Assembly (NCBI GenBank): GCA_041484845.1
Contig: JBGPIK010000191.1
Coordinates: forward strand, 1-12,000
From: JBGPIK01 sp041484845
GTDB lineage: Bacteria > Desulfobacterota > Binatia > UBA9968
Length of the DNA: 12,000 bases
Reading direction: 5' to 3'
Positions 1-6,179 of the stretch are shown one piece after another. The position numbers and the translations under genes are program-made. The notes under the pieces were generated by a model, which saw only the letters and a list, made by a program, of their open reading frames with translations, was not told the DNA's origin and did not search any database. Each line of letters begins with the position of its first letter. Positions within the stretch are counted from its first letter, which is position 1.

Positions 1-290
1 AGATAACCCGGGAGCTTACGCAACGCGTCGACGTCCGAGGCAAGTTCGAGATACTTCTCTGGACTTGCCTCTACGTATACGGAGCCGAAGACAAACACTT
101 CGTCAGGAGTGCGCGAGTCAATAACCTTGGCAACCGGCTTCCCTGAGCGGATCGCTCCTATCTGGTCTTCACTCAAGCCAACAAACTCTCGGAAGAATCT
201 ATACGGCTCGTCCGAGACCTGAGCTTTAGTGACAGGTGCCATCAGTAGCAACGCGATTGCAAGCACGATACAAAATCTGGTGCTCATCAT
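1..290 (-). CDS. Secreted conserved protein of unknown function (N-terminal part, cut by window edge)
   Basis: An uninterrupted minus-strand frame of 96 codons runs off the left edge. It begins with two consecutive ATGs (290 and 287) preceded by a GAAAGG-type ribosome binding site. Residues 1-23 form a clear Sec signal peptide: Arg at position 5, a hydrophobic core (residues 6-18), and a signal peptidase I site after T-K-A23, with Q24 as the mature N-terminus. The mature part contains FFREFVGLSEDQI, a run with I-R-S-G-K and A-K-V-I-D, then TPDEVFVFGSVYV. This resembles a conserved family of exported proteins I associate with Acidobacteriota, with no established role. The start lies inside the end of the flippase-like gene (65-nt overlap), so translation is probably coupled. 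The product is predicted to be periplasmic or extracellular. Coding status is well supported by the signal peptide and open frame; the function is unknown. Confidence 0.8.
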   Translation of the reverse strand, partial: MMSTRFCIVLAIALLLMAPVTKAQVSDEPYRFFREFVGLSEDQIGAIRSGKPVAKVIDSRTPDEVFVFGSVYVEASPEKYLELASDVDALRKLPGY

Positions 291-1341
291 TGCCTTTCAC
301 CCCCATTATTCTTGTCGACCCACCTCTCTTCATCACTGTCATGCAGGTGGCCCCGACTGCTGCCCAGAAGATGGACCGCGCCCGCCGGCACAAAGCCAAC
401 GTCAATCCTGCGGTACCCGTTACACCAAACAGATTTGCAATGAGCATATTCCCACCTTCGTAGGTCCCGAGGTTACCCGGACTCAGCGCGCCAACGAGGT
501 TGATCACCTTGGTCAAACCTTCCAATGCAATTGCGCTGACCAGGCCGACATCTGCTCCCATGAATCTCAGGATGAGGTACACCTCCAACACTGCCATCGC
601 GTGCCAGAGGAGATTGAGCATCAGGCTCGCACAAAACGCGACAGGCTCTTCGCGATAAAAGCTGAGCAGGTTATGTTCGGCTGAATCAATAACCGACAGC
701 TTGTCGCTGACTAGTCGGTGAAGCCGCGGCAATCGCCCAATCGCTCTAGCGGCGTTTCCCATCAGCCGCCACCCACTTGCGACAGCCACAGCTGAAATGG
801 CCACTATTGCAATGAGAACGGCAGCGAGCAGCAATGCGTAAATTCGCCACCGACCATCAACAAGAGGAGCAAGCAATAAAGTAGCGGTGATTCCCCAAAC
901 TGTGACCGCTACCGCTGTGAAAGCATGCAATCCTCCATCAATCGCGGAAGACGATATTCCATTCGCTAGTGGCACAGCAGAACCAAGCATGGAAATGCGC
1001 AGGCCCTCCCCAAATAGCTTTCCGGCAAAACCAAGTTGCCCGACAGCATCAGAGACCAACTGCGCTCCAAGACTGCGGGACCAGGAAAGGGCGCTGATAT
1101 CGCATGCAAAAGTCTGTCGCCAGGCCCATGTCTTAATCAGCTGAGAAAGGCCTCCCAGAATGATGATCAAAGCCAGGCCCCAGCCGACTGCCTGGACTTG
1201 CTTCCAAACAGCCCCGGGACCGGTTCGATGCAGCACGTACCCCAGCAGGCTGACCCCAAGGACTGGAACGAAGGACCGGAAAATAAATCGAGGGAGATAG
1301 CTGAAGTTAGGCACCACACACCTCACTAACGGCTGCTTCAT
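226..1341 (-). CDS. Flippase-like integral membrane protein (UPF0104 / LPG-synthase transmembrane family)
   Basis: A 371-residue, strongly hydrophobic protein with about seven or eight membrane spans (roughly residues 21-39, 53-70, 135-160, 167-190, 236-260, 265-285 and 320-337). The run PGNLGTYEGG at 288-297, after a span with E-G-L-T-K, is typical of the UPF0104 / lysylphosphatidylglycerol-synthase transmembrane family. Members are thought to move or bind lipid-linked substrates; the C-terminal aminoacyl-transferase domain of true MprF is absent. Length fits the stand-alone family (about 300-370). The last ~30 residues (after K338) are polar and overlap the next gene. The ATG at 1341 has AGAGAGG directly against it, too close for good initiation. 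A GTG at 1314 (codon 10), six bases after GTGAGG and just beyond the stop of the preceding gene, is a credible alternative. The substrate is unknown. Confidence 0.82.
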   Translation of the reverse strand: MKQPLVRCVVPNFSYLPRFIFRSFVPVLGVSLLGYVLHRTGPGAVWKQVQAVGWGLALIIILGGLSQLIKTWAWRQTFACDISALSWSRSLGAQLVSDAVGQLGFAGKLFGEGLRISMLGSAVPLANGISSSAIDGGLHAFTAVAVTVWGITATLLLAPLVDGRWRIYALLLAAVLIAIVAISAVAVASGWRLMGNAARAIGRLPRLHRLVSDKLSVIDSAEHNLLSFYREEPVAFCASLMLNLLWHAMAVLEVYLILRFMGADVGLVSAIALEGLTKVINLVGALSPGNLGTYEGGNMLIANLFGVTGTAGLTLALCRRARSIFWAAVGATCMTVMKRGGSTRIMGVKGNDEHQILYRACNRVATDGTCH

Positions 1342-2716
1342 CCTCTCTTATTGGAGCGGAGTGGTTCGCATCGTCCGGGGATTCTGCTGGAACGCGAATG
1401 GGAACGAGAAAACTACTTGCGAGAAGATAGGAGTAAAGGTGTTCGAGAGGAGGCGTGAAACGCAGCTGTTCAGCGGAGACCCAACCTTTCGTTTCATTCC
1501 ATTCCAGGTCGATAGCTGAAAAGACTTTGATCGCCTCCTGTAGATCTATTGCAGTCATCGGATAAGCATAGATGCGTACGTTCTGAGCCAGGAGACGCGC
1601 GAGGGCTTCAAGAAGCCTGCCTTCGAGATTGAAATAGGGATCATCGAAGGCCCTGATCAAAAGCGAGAGTCCAACGATAAAGCGCAGCGGAGCTTTTGTA
1701 TACCGATTCACGAGCGCCGTCATGTTGTATAGCTCGCGTTCGCGGAATAAGAGGACATAGCCGCCTTGTGCCAGAAGCGCATTGATCCGAGTCAGCAGGT
1801 CGGAGATTTCTGGGGTTGACTGTTGTGCAGCGATTGGAGCCGCCGACAAGCAGAAGCAGCCAATAGGAACAGAAGTAGATTCTCCCAATTCCCGACGAAG
1901 CTCTTGAATGCCCGCCACGAGCATTTGCGTATGAATTTGCGCATGAACGGGATCCACATGACCGAAGTATCCTGGTGCCAGTACAACAGCTTTGTTGTGC
2001 AGGAATTCGTTAGGAGGCAGAGCTTCGCCCGAAGGCGAAAAGCACACAGCCTCGGCAAGTCCCGCATGCACCAGATAAGCTAGGATCGTGGGGCGATCCC
2101 AACTCGCAAAAGCTGGTCCGCGAAAATCCACGCAATCGATCTCTATCCGTTCTCTTACGACATCCTGAGCGAGTCCTTCGAAAAACGATTCCTTTGTCTG
2201 TAAGTGATAGAAAGCAGCGTAGAGGAGATTGACGCCCAGAATACCGATGGCTTCCTGCTGGAGAACGTTGGAAGAGTCCCGCATGTTGATGTGCAGGAGA
2301 ATGTCGCTAGGTTCTCCGCCAGGACGCGACTGGAACCGAAGTCCAAGCCAGCCGTGGGCCTCGTTTGTTCCGGCGTAATTTCGCGCCGACACGGTATCGA
2401 CAAAAGAGAAGAAGCGCTTGTCTTTGCCGCGAGTCTTGTCTAACTGGCCGAGCAACTGAGTCCACTCGGTTTCCAGCATGGCTTCCACCCGCTCCCTGGA
2501 GACATAGCGTGAACCGGTCCCGTAGAGACTGTCGCTGACCTCCTTGTCGTAGGCAGAAATGCTTTTCGCAACAGTGCCAGAGGCACCACCGACGACGAGA
2601 AACCAACGGGCCACTTCCTGCCCGGCACCGATTTCGGCAAAAGAACCGAATGCGGATGCATCGAGATTCAAAGTCAGCGCTTTGCGATGAGTATCAAGTT
2701 TTTCAGTGGACGGCAT
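1307..2716 (-). CDS. Conserved 469-residue protein of unknown function
   Basis: A soluble protein without signal peptide or obvious membrane span. Its N-terminus carries FAEIGAGQEVAR (26-37) and VVGGASGTVAKSISAYD (41-57), then RFFSFVDTVSARNY (101-114), HGWLGLRFQ (121-129) and a V-D-F-R-G-P segment near 196-201. I recognise these as hallmarks of a widely distributed family seen in cyanobacteria, rhizobia and acidobacteria. Its members carry inconsistent automatic names (TonB-box-like, nicotinate-nucleotide adenylyltransferase) that I do not consider supported: I see no TonB-receptor barrel and no clear HxGH nucleotidyltransferase motif. The glycine-rich stretch around 29-47 could bind a ligand, but this is inference. 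The gene starts 18 nt after the STAS gene stop, with GGAG upstream, and its 3' end overlaps the flippase-like gene by 35 nt (or falls just short of it if the GTG start is used). Co-transcription is likely. Family membership is fairly sure, function not. Confidence 0.85.
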   Translation of the reverse strand: MPSTEKLDTHRKALTLNLDASAFGSFAEIGAGQEVARWFLVVGGASGTVAKSISAYDKEVSDSLYGTGSRYVSRERVEAMLETEWTQLLGQLDKTRGKDKRFFSFVDTVSARNYAGTNEAHGWLGLRFQSRPGGEPSDILLHINMRDSSNVLQQEAIGILGVNLLYAAFYHLQTKESFFEGLAQDVVRERIEIDCVDFRGPAFASWDRPTILAYLVHAGLAEAVCFSPSGEALPPNEFLHNKAVVLAPGYFGHVDPVHAQIHTQMLVAGIQELRRELGESTSVPIGCFCLSAAPIAAQQSTPEISDLLTRINALLAQGGYVLLFRERELYNMTALVNRYTKAPLRFIVGLSLLIRAFDDPYFNLEGRLLEALARLLAQNVRIYAYPMTAIDLQEAIKVFSAIDLEWNETKGWVSAEQLRFTPPLEHLYSYLLASSFLVPIRVPAESPDDANHSAPIREDEAAVSEVCGA

Positions 2717-2734
2717 ATTCAGGCTCCGATGTAG

Positions 2735-3094
2735 TTACCTTTTCCGAGTGTTGGATCTGTTAGGACCAGATGGGTCGCCGTTTGTGGGAGGCTCCCCCAA
2801 CTCGTTCAGATGCGCGCTGCCATTCGGAGCCACACGCAAATTCAGACGCTCGCACACATCGAGCACGTAAGAATTGGGGGCGACGAACTCCGCTCCGAAC
2901 TGGCCAAGAAAAGACAGCACTTCTTCCCCAGCCGCGTCGATGAATACCACTTCCGTCAGATCGACGAGCAGCTTTCCGCGCGCGGCGAAGCGCGCTGTCA
3001 GCGTGCGAGTGTGCTCAGCATCATCACCGGTGAATCGGCCTTCAAGTCTTAAGATCAAAGTATCAGCCGAATCGCGTATTTCGACGCGGAGCAT
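2735..3094 (-). CDS. STAS-domain protein (anti-sigma-factor-antagonist-like) lacking the phospho-serine
   Basis: A 119-residue protein. Residues 1-95 have the STAS pattern: strand (LRVEIRDS), strand (TLILRLEGRF), helix, strand (LLVDLTEVVFID) and a helix starting A-A-G-E-E-V-L. SpoIIAA/RsbV proteins have D-S-S-G at the helix start, with the serine phosphorylated by a cognate anti-sigma kinase. Here it is D53-A54-A55-G56, so that switch is absent. The tail (about 96-119) is hydrophilic and rich in P, N, G and R, ending R-K-R. The start is set by a perfect AAGGAGG: the ATG at 3094 is four bases away, whereas the GTG one codon upstream (3097) is only one base away. This is the first gene of the minus-strand cluster. 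It may act as a scaffold or constitutively unphosphorylated antagonist; a STAS domain regulating a membrane or lipid partner is also possible. Confidence 0.85.
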   Translation of the reverse strand: MLRVEIRDSADTLILRLEGRFTGDDAEHTRTLTARFAARGKLLVDLTEVVFIDAAGEEVLSFLGQFGAEFVAPNSYVLDVCERLNLRVAPNGSAHLNELGEPPTNGDPSGPNRSNTRKR

Positions 3095-3098
3095 CACG

Positions 3099-3105
3099 CC
3101 TCCTT
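3099..3105 (-). promoter_or_regulatory. Consensus ribosome binding site of the STAS gene
   Basis: The minus strand reads AAGGAGG, a full anti-16S match. Four bases separate it from the ATG at 3094 and only one base from the upstream GTG at 3097, which favours the ATG. It is the strongest ribosome binding site in the window, so the first gene of this cluster may be translated efficiently. Confidence 0.75.
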
Positions 3106-3130
3106 AGCATGTGAGTAGCCGGGAAGTACC

Positions 3131-3145
3131 ACTGGCCTCGCCAGT
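3131..3145. repeat. Perfect short inverted repeat upstream of the STAS operon
   Basis: ACTGGC-CTC-GCCAGT is a perfect 6-bp inverted repeat with a 3-base spacer, 36 bases upstream of the STAS start codon. It lies directly next to TTGAAA on the minus strand (3150-3145), which could be a -35 box, although no convincing -10 follows at 16-18 bases. It could be an operator or an RNA hairpin in the 5' leader. A 15-base palindrome of this quality also occurs by chance. Confidence 0.3.
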
Positions 3146-3302
3146 TTCAACGAGCGTTTCCCTACGAACTAACGACCCATCAAGGAGCAGGTCTAGTGCC
3201 AGATAGCAGCTGCGGTAAGTTATTCGAATCAACGGATATTACGGGATTCGTTCGGATGGAACGTGCCCTCATGCGGGCAAAGCCCCGATGTGGGCACGGT
3301 GT

Positions 3303-3329
3303 GGCCTTTGCCAAAGTAGCAAAAAGGCC
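3303..3329. repeat. Inverted repeat GGCCTTT / AAAGGCC
   Basis: A perfect 7-bp stem with a 13-base loop, just past the stop codon of the possible small minus-strand gene ending at 3337. It could help end that transcript or stabilise its 3' end, but the missing T-tract argues against classic intrinsic termination. Confidence 0.3.
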
Positions 3330-3336
3330 AAGCTGG

Positions 3337-3582
3337 CTATTTTTCGAGATGGCAGGCAGCAGCAATCTGCCGAATCGCCAACTCCCCCATCGGCAGCAGG
3401 TCAGCCACCGACAGTTGTCTGCCGTTCCTAAATAGAATCGGACAGGCCTCGCGATTGTGCCCGCGTTCATCGCCCACGATAGTCACTCGCGGCAGCATTG
3501 CCCGCATTCGGGCACGTAGGCTGCGGCTGGATACATCAGCCCCTAATAAATCCAACAACTTGCGAGCCGCACAGGTTGGCAT
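3337..3582 (-). CDS. Possible small hypothetical protein (81 codons)
   Basis: An open minus-strand frame begins at an ATG at 3582 with AGGG five bases upstream and ends with TAG at 3337. The predicted peptide is basic in its first half (M-P-T-C, then S-S-R-S-L-R-A-R-M-R-A-M-L) and includes VTIVGDERG and PILFRNGRQLS. About two thirds of third codon positions are G or C, which is compatible with coding but not decisive. No domain is recognised. It lies in the gap between the divergent operons and points towards the STAS gene. It could be a small regulatory protein, a remnant of a larger gene, or non-coding sequence. A longer version starting at 3639 would overlap the outer-membrane factor gene and is less likely. 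Confidence 0.3.
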   Translation of the reverse strand: MPTCAARKLLDLLGADVSSRSLRARMRAMLPRVTIVGDERGHNREACPILFRNGRQLSVADLLPMGELAIRQIAAACHLEK

Positions 3583-3615
3583 GGTCCCTGCATTACTCAC
3601 AGCCAGGAACCCAAA

Positions 3616-5028
3616 ATGAATCCACTGATCAAAAAACACACACAGGGCCCGACAGAACGTCGGACCCTGAAAACAATTCTATCTCGCGTGTCTCTGATTC
3701 TGTGGCTCCAGCTCACCCTCCTTTCGGTTGCTTGGGCACAGACGCCGGAGCCCGCTACCACTACCGCGCCGCTATTGACCTTGGACGAAGCGATCCGGAT
3801 TGCAAGCGGCACTAACCGAGACATCCACATCAGCAAAATTGAAATTATCAAGGCGCAAGAGACAGTCGCGCAGGCCAAAACAAATTATCTCCCGAAGCTG
3901 GATGCGAACGTTCTTGCAGGAGCGCCGCTGCAGCCGCTGAATTTTAGAGTACCCGCTGGCAGCTTCGGCACCTATCCCGGAACTGGTCCTATTCCCGGAA
4001 AGGATTCAAACATTCACTCACCTGTGCGGTTCGGCGCGTTCGTAAATGCCTCCGCGGCACAACCGCTCACACAACTTTTCAAAGTAAATCTTGCTGTCAA
4101 GCAGGCCCGACTCGGAATCGACCTCGCGAAGGAAGGAGTGCGCGCTCAAAGTCACGACACTGTGCGACAGGTGAAGGAAGTCTACTACCAAGCGGCGCAG
4201 CTACAGGCGCAAGTCGCCAGCGCAAGAGCAGCTGTTCGGTCGTTGAGCGAGCTGTCCACGTTAACGGAGCAGCGGTTCGCACAGGAGACAGTTTTGCTGT
4301 CCGACTCGCTCACAGTAAAGGCCAAGCTGAAACAACAACGCTACCAGTTGCTCACTGCGGAAGACGCCTTTGAGCTACAGAAGCAGAACTTGAATCGTCT
4401 TCTGGGCCGCGACCTGCGCACTCCCTTCTCGGTGGAAATGCTGCCGTTCGGCGAGCTTGTTGAATGGGATCTCGATACCGCTCGAAAGCAGGCACTCGAG
4501 CAGCGGCCCGAACTCCGTGGCGCCCGGCTGCAGACCAAGATTGCCGACCTGGATGTGCGTCGCGAGCATGCGAAATACATTCCTGATCTGAGTTTTCAGG
4601 TCAGCTACCTCGGATTCCAAAACGTCAATTTCCTCCCGCAGAGCGCTGGCACTGTCGGATTCGCCTTTCAATGGCAGCCCTTCGATTGGGGATACAAGAA
4701 GCACCGGATCGCAGAACTCAAGGCTACGACAGAGCAGAAGGCAACAACGGAACGCGACGTTGAACAGCGCGTTCTGCTGGACGTAGAAGAAAAGTTTCGC
4801 AAGCTGGGGGAAGCACGCATCCTGCTGGATGCGCTAACGGATCAGCGCGAGGCAGAACAGACGAAGCTCGGAGAAGTGAAGAACCGCTACAACCAGAAAG
4901 CAGCGCTTCTGTCCGATCTCATGCAGCAACAGGCCGCGGTATCGCAGGCAGAGGCGCAGTACCAGCAAGCGCTGGCGGGATTTTGGACGGCACGGGCCAA
5001 TTTCGAAAAAGCTATAGGGATGGGGTAA
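3616..5028 (+). CDS. TolC-family outer-membrane efflux protein
   Basis: A 470-residue protein that should form the outer-membrane and periplasmic channel of the tripartite pump encoded by this gene and the next two. Residues 1-41 are a long signal peptide (basic region 6-24, hydrophobic core 25-38, cleavage after A-W-A41, mature Gln42). Next come LTLDEAIRIA (about 54-63), long amphipathic helices rich in Q, A, E and R in two similar halves (about 75-260 and 290-470), and the typical QKQNLNRLLGRD and RPELRGARLQTK segments. Length matches the OEP family (about 420-500). The start is preceded by AGGA eight bases upstream. The first codons contain a strong hairpin (3643-3669). It is the first gene of the plus-strand run, four bases before the adaptor gene. 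Family assignment is confident; the exported substrate cannot be read from the sequence. Confidence 0.93.
   Translation: MNPLIKKHTQGPTERRTLKTILSRVSLILWLQLTLLSVAWAQTPEPATTTAPLLTLDEAIRIASGTNRDIHISKIEIIKAQETVAQAKTNYLPKLDANVLAGAPLQPLNFRVPAGSFGTYPGTGPIPGKDSNIHSPVRFGAFVNASAAQPLTQLFKVNLAVKQARLGIDLAKEGVRAQSHDTVRQVKEVYYQAAQLQAQVASARAAVRSLSELSTLTEQRFAQETVLLSDSLTVKAKLKQQRYQLLTAEDAFELQKQNLNRLLGRDLRTPFSVEMLPFGELVEWDLDTARKQALEQRPELRGARLQTKIADLDVRREHAKYIPDLSFQVSYLGFQNVNFLPQSAGTVGFAFQWQPFDWGYKKHRIAELKATTEQKATTERDVEQRVLLDVEEKFRKLGEARILLDALTDQREAEQTKLGEVKNRYNQKAALLSDLMQQQAAVSQAEAQYQQALAGFWTARANFEKAIGMG
3643..3669. repeat. Strong hairpin inside the start of the outer-membrane factor gene
   Basis: CAGGG-c-CCGAC-agaac-GTCGG-a-CCCTG is an inverted repeat with ten paired positions, one internal c/a mismatch and a 5-base loop. 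It lies within codons 10-18 of the TolC-like gene. On the minus strand the hairpin is followed by TGTGTGTTTTTT, so it could terminate transcription coming from the right. On the plus strand it could act as a dyad operator or as an mRNA structure that slows early translation. Confidence 0.5.
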
Positions 5029-5032
5029 AAGC

Positions 5033-6166
5033 ATGAAAAGCAAATCAAACATAGGACTATTGAAAGCAGCAGTCGCACTATTGGTGCTAATCGCAGGTGC
5101 AAGCGGATGTCAGCAACCGACGCAGGTAGCGGCGAAGTCTCCAACGCCTGTTCGTGTAGCGGATGTTGCTCTTCATTCTTCTTCAGAAAGCCTGCGCTAC
5201 TCGGCTTCCGTATTGCCGTTCGCGCAAGCGGCGTTGTCCTTCAAGTCCTCGGGATACGTGACCGAGATCAAACAGGTCATGGGCGCAGACGGAAGACGCC
5301 GTGAGATAGGCCCCGGAGACTACGTAGGCCGCGGTGCATTGCTTGCACAAATTCGCCACCAGGATTTAAAAAACCCGCTTGACCAGGCCGCAGCGGCAGT
5401 CACGCAGGCCGAGGCGCAACATCTCCAAGCTTCCCAGGATTACGAACGCGCTAAGGCACTTTACTCCACGCACAGCCTCACGAAGCCAGAGTTTGACCAA
5501 ACCCAAGCGCGATTCGATTCAAGCCGAGGTGCTGTGGACCAGGCAAAGGCCAGCCTGCGACAGGCGCAGTTGGCCTTGGCCGACGCGGATTTGAGCGCGC
5601 CCTTTTCCGGCTTCATCCTGGCCCGCAATATCGAACTCGGAAATCTGGCCTCGCCTGGAATGGTCGCGTTCACCATCGCTGACACCAGTGCAGTGAAAGT
5701 TAGTTTAGGGGTTCCAGAGTACGCCGTTAAGCAGCTCCGCCTTGGCCAGGAATTCAACATTCACTTGCAAGACGATCCGAAAGAGTACAAAGGGCGAGTA
5801 ACAAGTATTGCCGCCGGTGCTGATGAGAAAAATCGGGTCTTCGCTGTCGAAGTGACCGTCCCCAATCCCAAAAGTTATCTGAAGCCGGGAATGATTGCCT
5901 CACTCAAGCTCGCCGGCGTTGAAAAGGCTCCGTCACCTTCAGTGCCCCTGGCAGCCGTTGTCGCCGTCCCTGCCGCACCTGGACGCTATGGCGTTTTCGT
6001 CGCGAGCCAGGCGAACGGCAAATGGACCGCACATTTGCGAGCGGTGACGTTGGGTGAGACCCACGAGAGTGACGTCGCGGTGGAAGGCGTGAAACCGGGC
6101 GAAAAGATCGTCGTAGTTGGAGTCGCCGATTTGAAGGACGGCGATTTCGTTCAAGTTCTCCAGTAA
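5033..6166 (+). CDS. RND efflux periplasmic adaptor (membrane-fusion) lipoprotein
   Basis: A 377-residue membrane-fusion protein linking the RND permease to the TolC-like channel. The N-terminus has a basic start, a hydrophobic segment (about 9-21) and a lipobox-like A-S-G-C26, so Cys26 is probably lipidated. A beta-barrel/lipoyl part follows (about 38-110; LSFKSSGYVTEI is typical of AcrA/HlyD-like adaptors), then an alpha-hairpin coiled coil (about 115-183), the returning lipoyl half with DLSAPFSGFI (186-195), beta-barrel strands (about 218-290) and a membrane-proximal domain ending near K365-D366. The lipoyl half has a slightly long loop at about 82-95. Length is usual. It starts four bases after the outer-membrane factor stop and ends 13 bases before the permease start, so it is translated from the same transcript. 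Assignment is confident; the substrate is unknown. Confidence 0.93.
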   Translation: MKSKSNIGLLKAAVALLVLIAGASGCQQPTQVAAKSPTPVRVADVALHSSSESLRYSASVLPFAQAALSFKSSGYVTEIKQVMGADGRRREIGPGDYVGRGALLAQIRHQDLKNPLDQAAAAVTQAEAQHLQASQDYERAKALYSTHSLTKPEFDQTQARFDSSRGAVDQAKASLRQAQLALADADLSAPFSGFILARNIELGNLASPGMVAFTIADTSAVKVSLGVPEYAVKQLRLGQEFNIHLQDDPKEYKGRVTSIAAGADEKNRVFAVEVTVPNPKSYLKPGMIASLKLAGVEKAPSPSVPLAAVVAVPAAPGRYGVFVASQANGKWTAHLRAVTLGETHESDVAVEGVKPGEKIVVVGVADLKDGDFVQVLQ

Positions 6167-6179
6167 AGGAATAGAAAAA

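Larger units (their letters stand above)
3095..3336. other. Intergenic region without a supported gene
   Basis: This stretch should carry the promoter of the minus-strand operon. I found the AAGGAGG site and the 3131-3145 palindrome but no good -35/-10 pair. The short frames here look random. At 3303-3329 GGCCTTT and AAAGGCC form a 7-bp stem with a 13-base loop. It lacks an adjacent T-run on either strand, so I do not call it a terminator. Confidence 0.5.

Noticed and set aside
1307..2716. Naming the 469-residue protein a TonB-dependent receptor or nicotinate-nucleotide adenylyltransferase
   Set aside because: There is no signal peptide, plug or beta-barrel pattern and no nucleotidyltransferase HxGH motif. 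Such names appear to be propagated annotation without sequence support.
3303..3329. Rho-independent terminator at the GGCCTTT/AAAGGCC inverted repeat
   Set aside because: There is no adjacent T-run on either strand, and the 13-base loop is long. Kept only as a repeat.
3541..3615. Sigma-70 promoter for the efflux operon (TTGCGA and TTGGCA as -35 candidates)
   Set aside because: No -10-like hexamer lies 16-18 bases downstream of either candidate.
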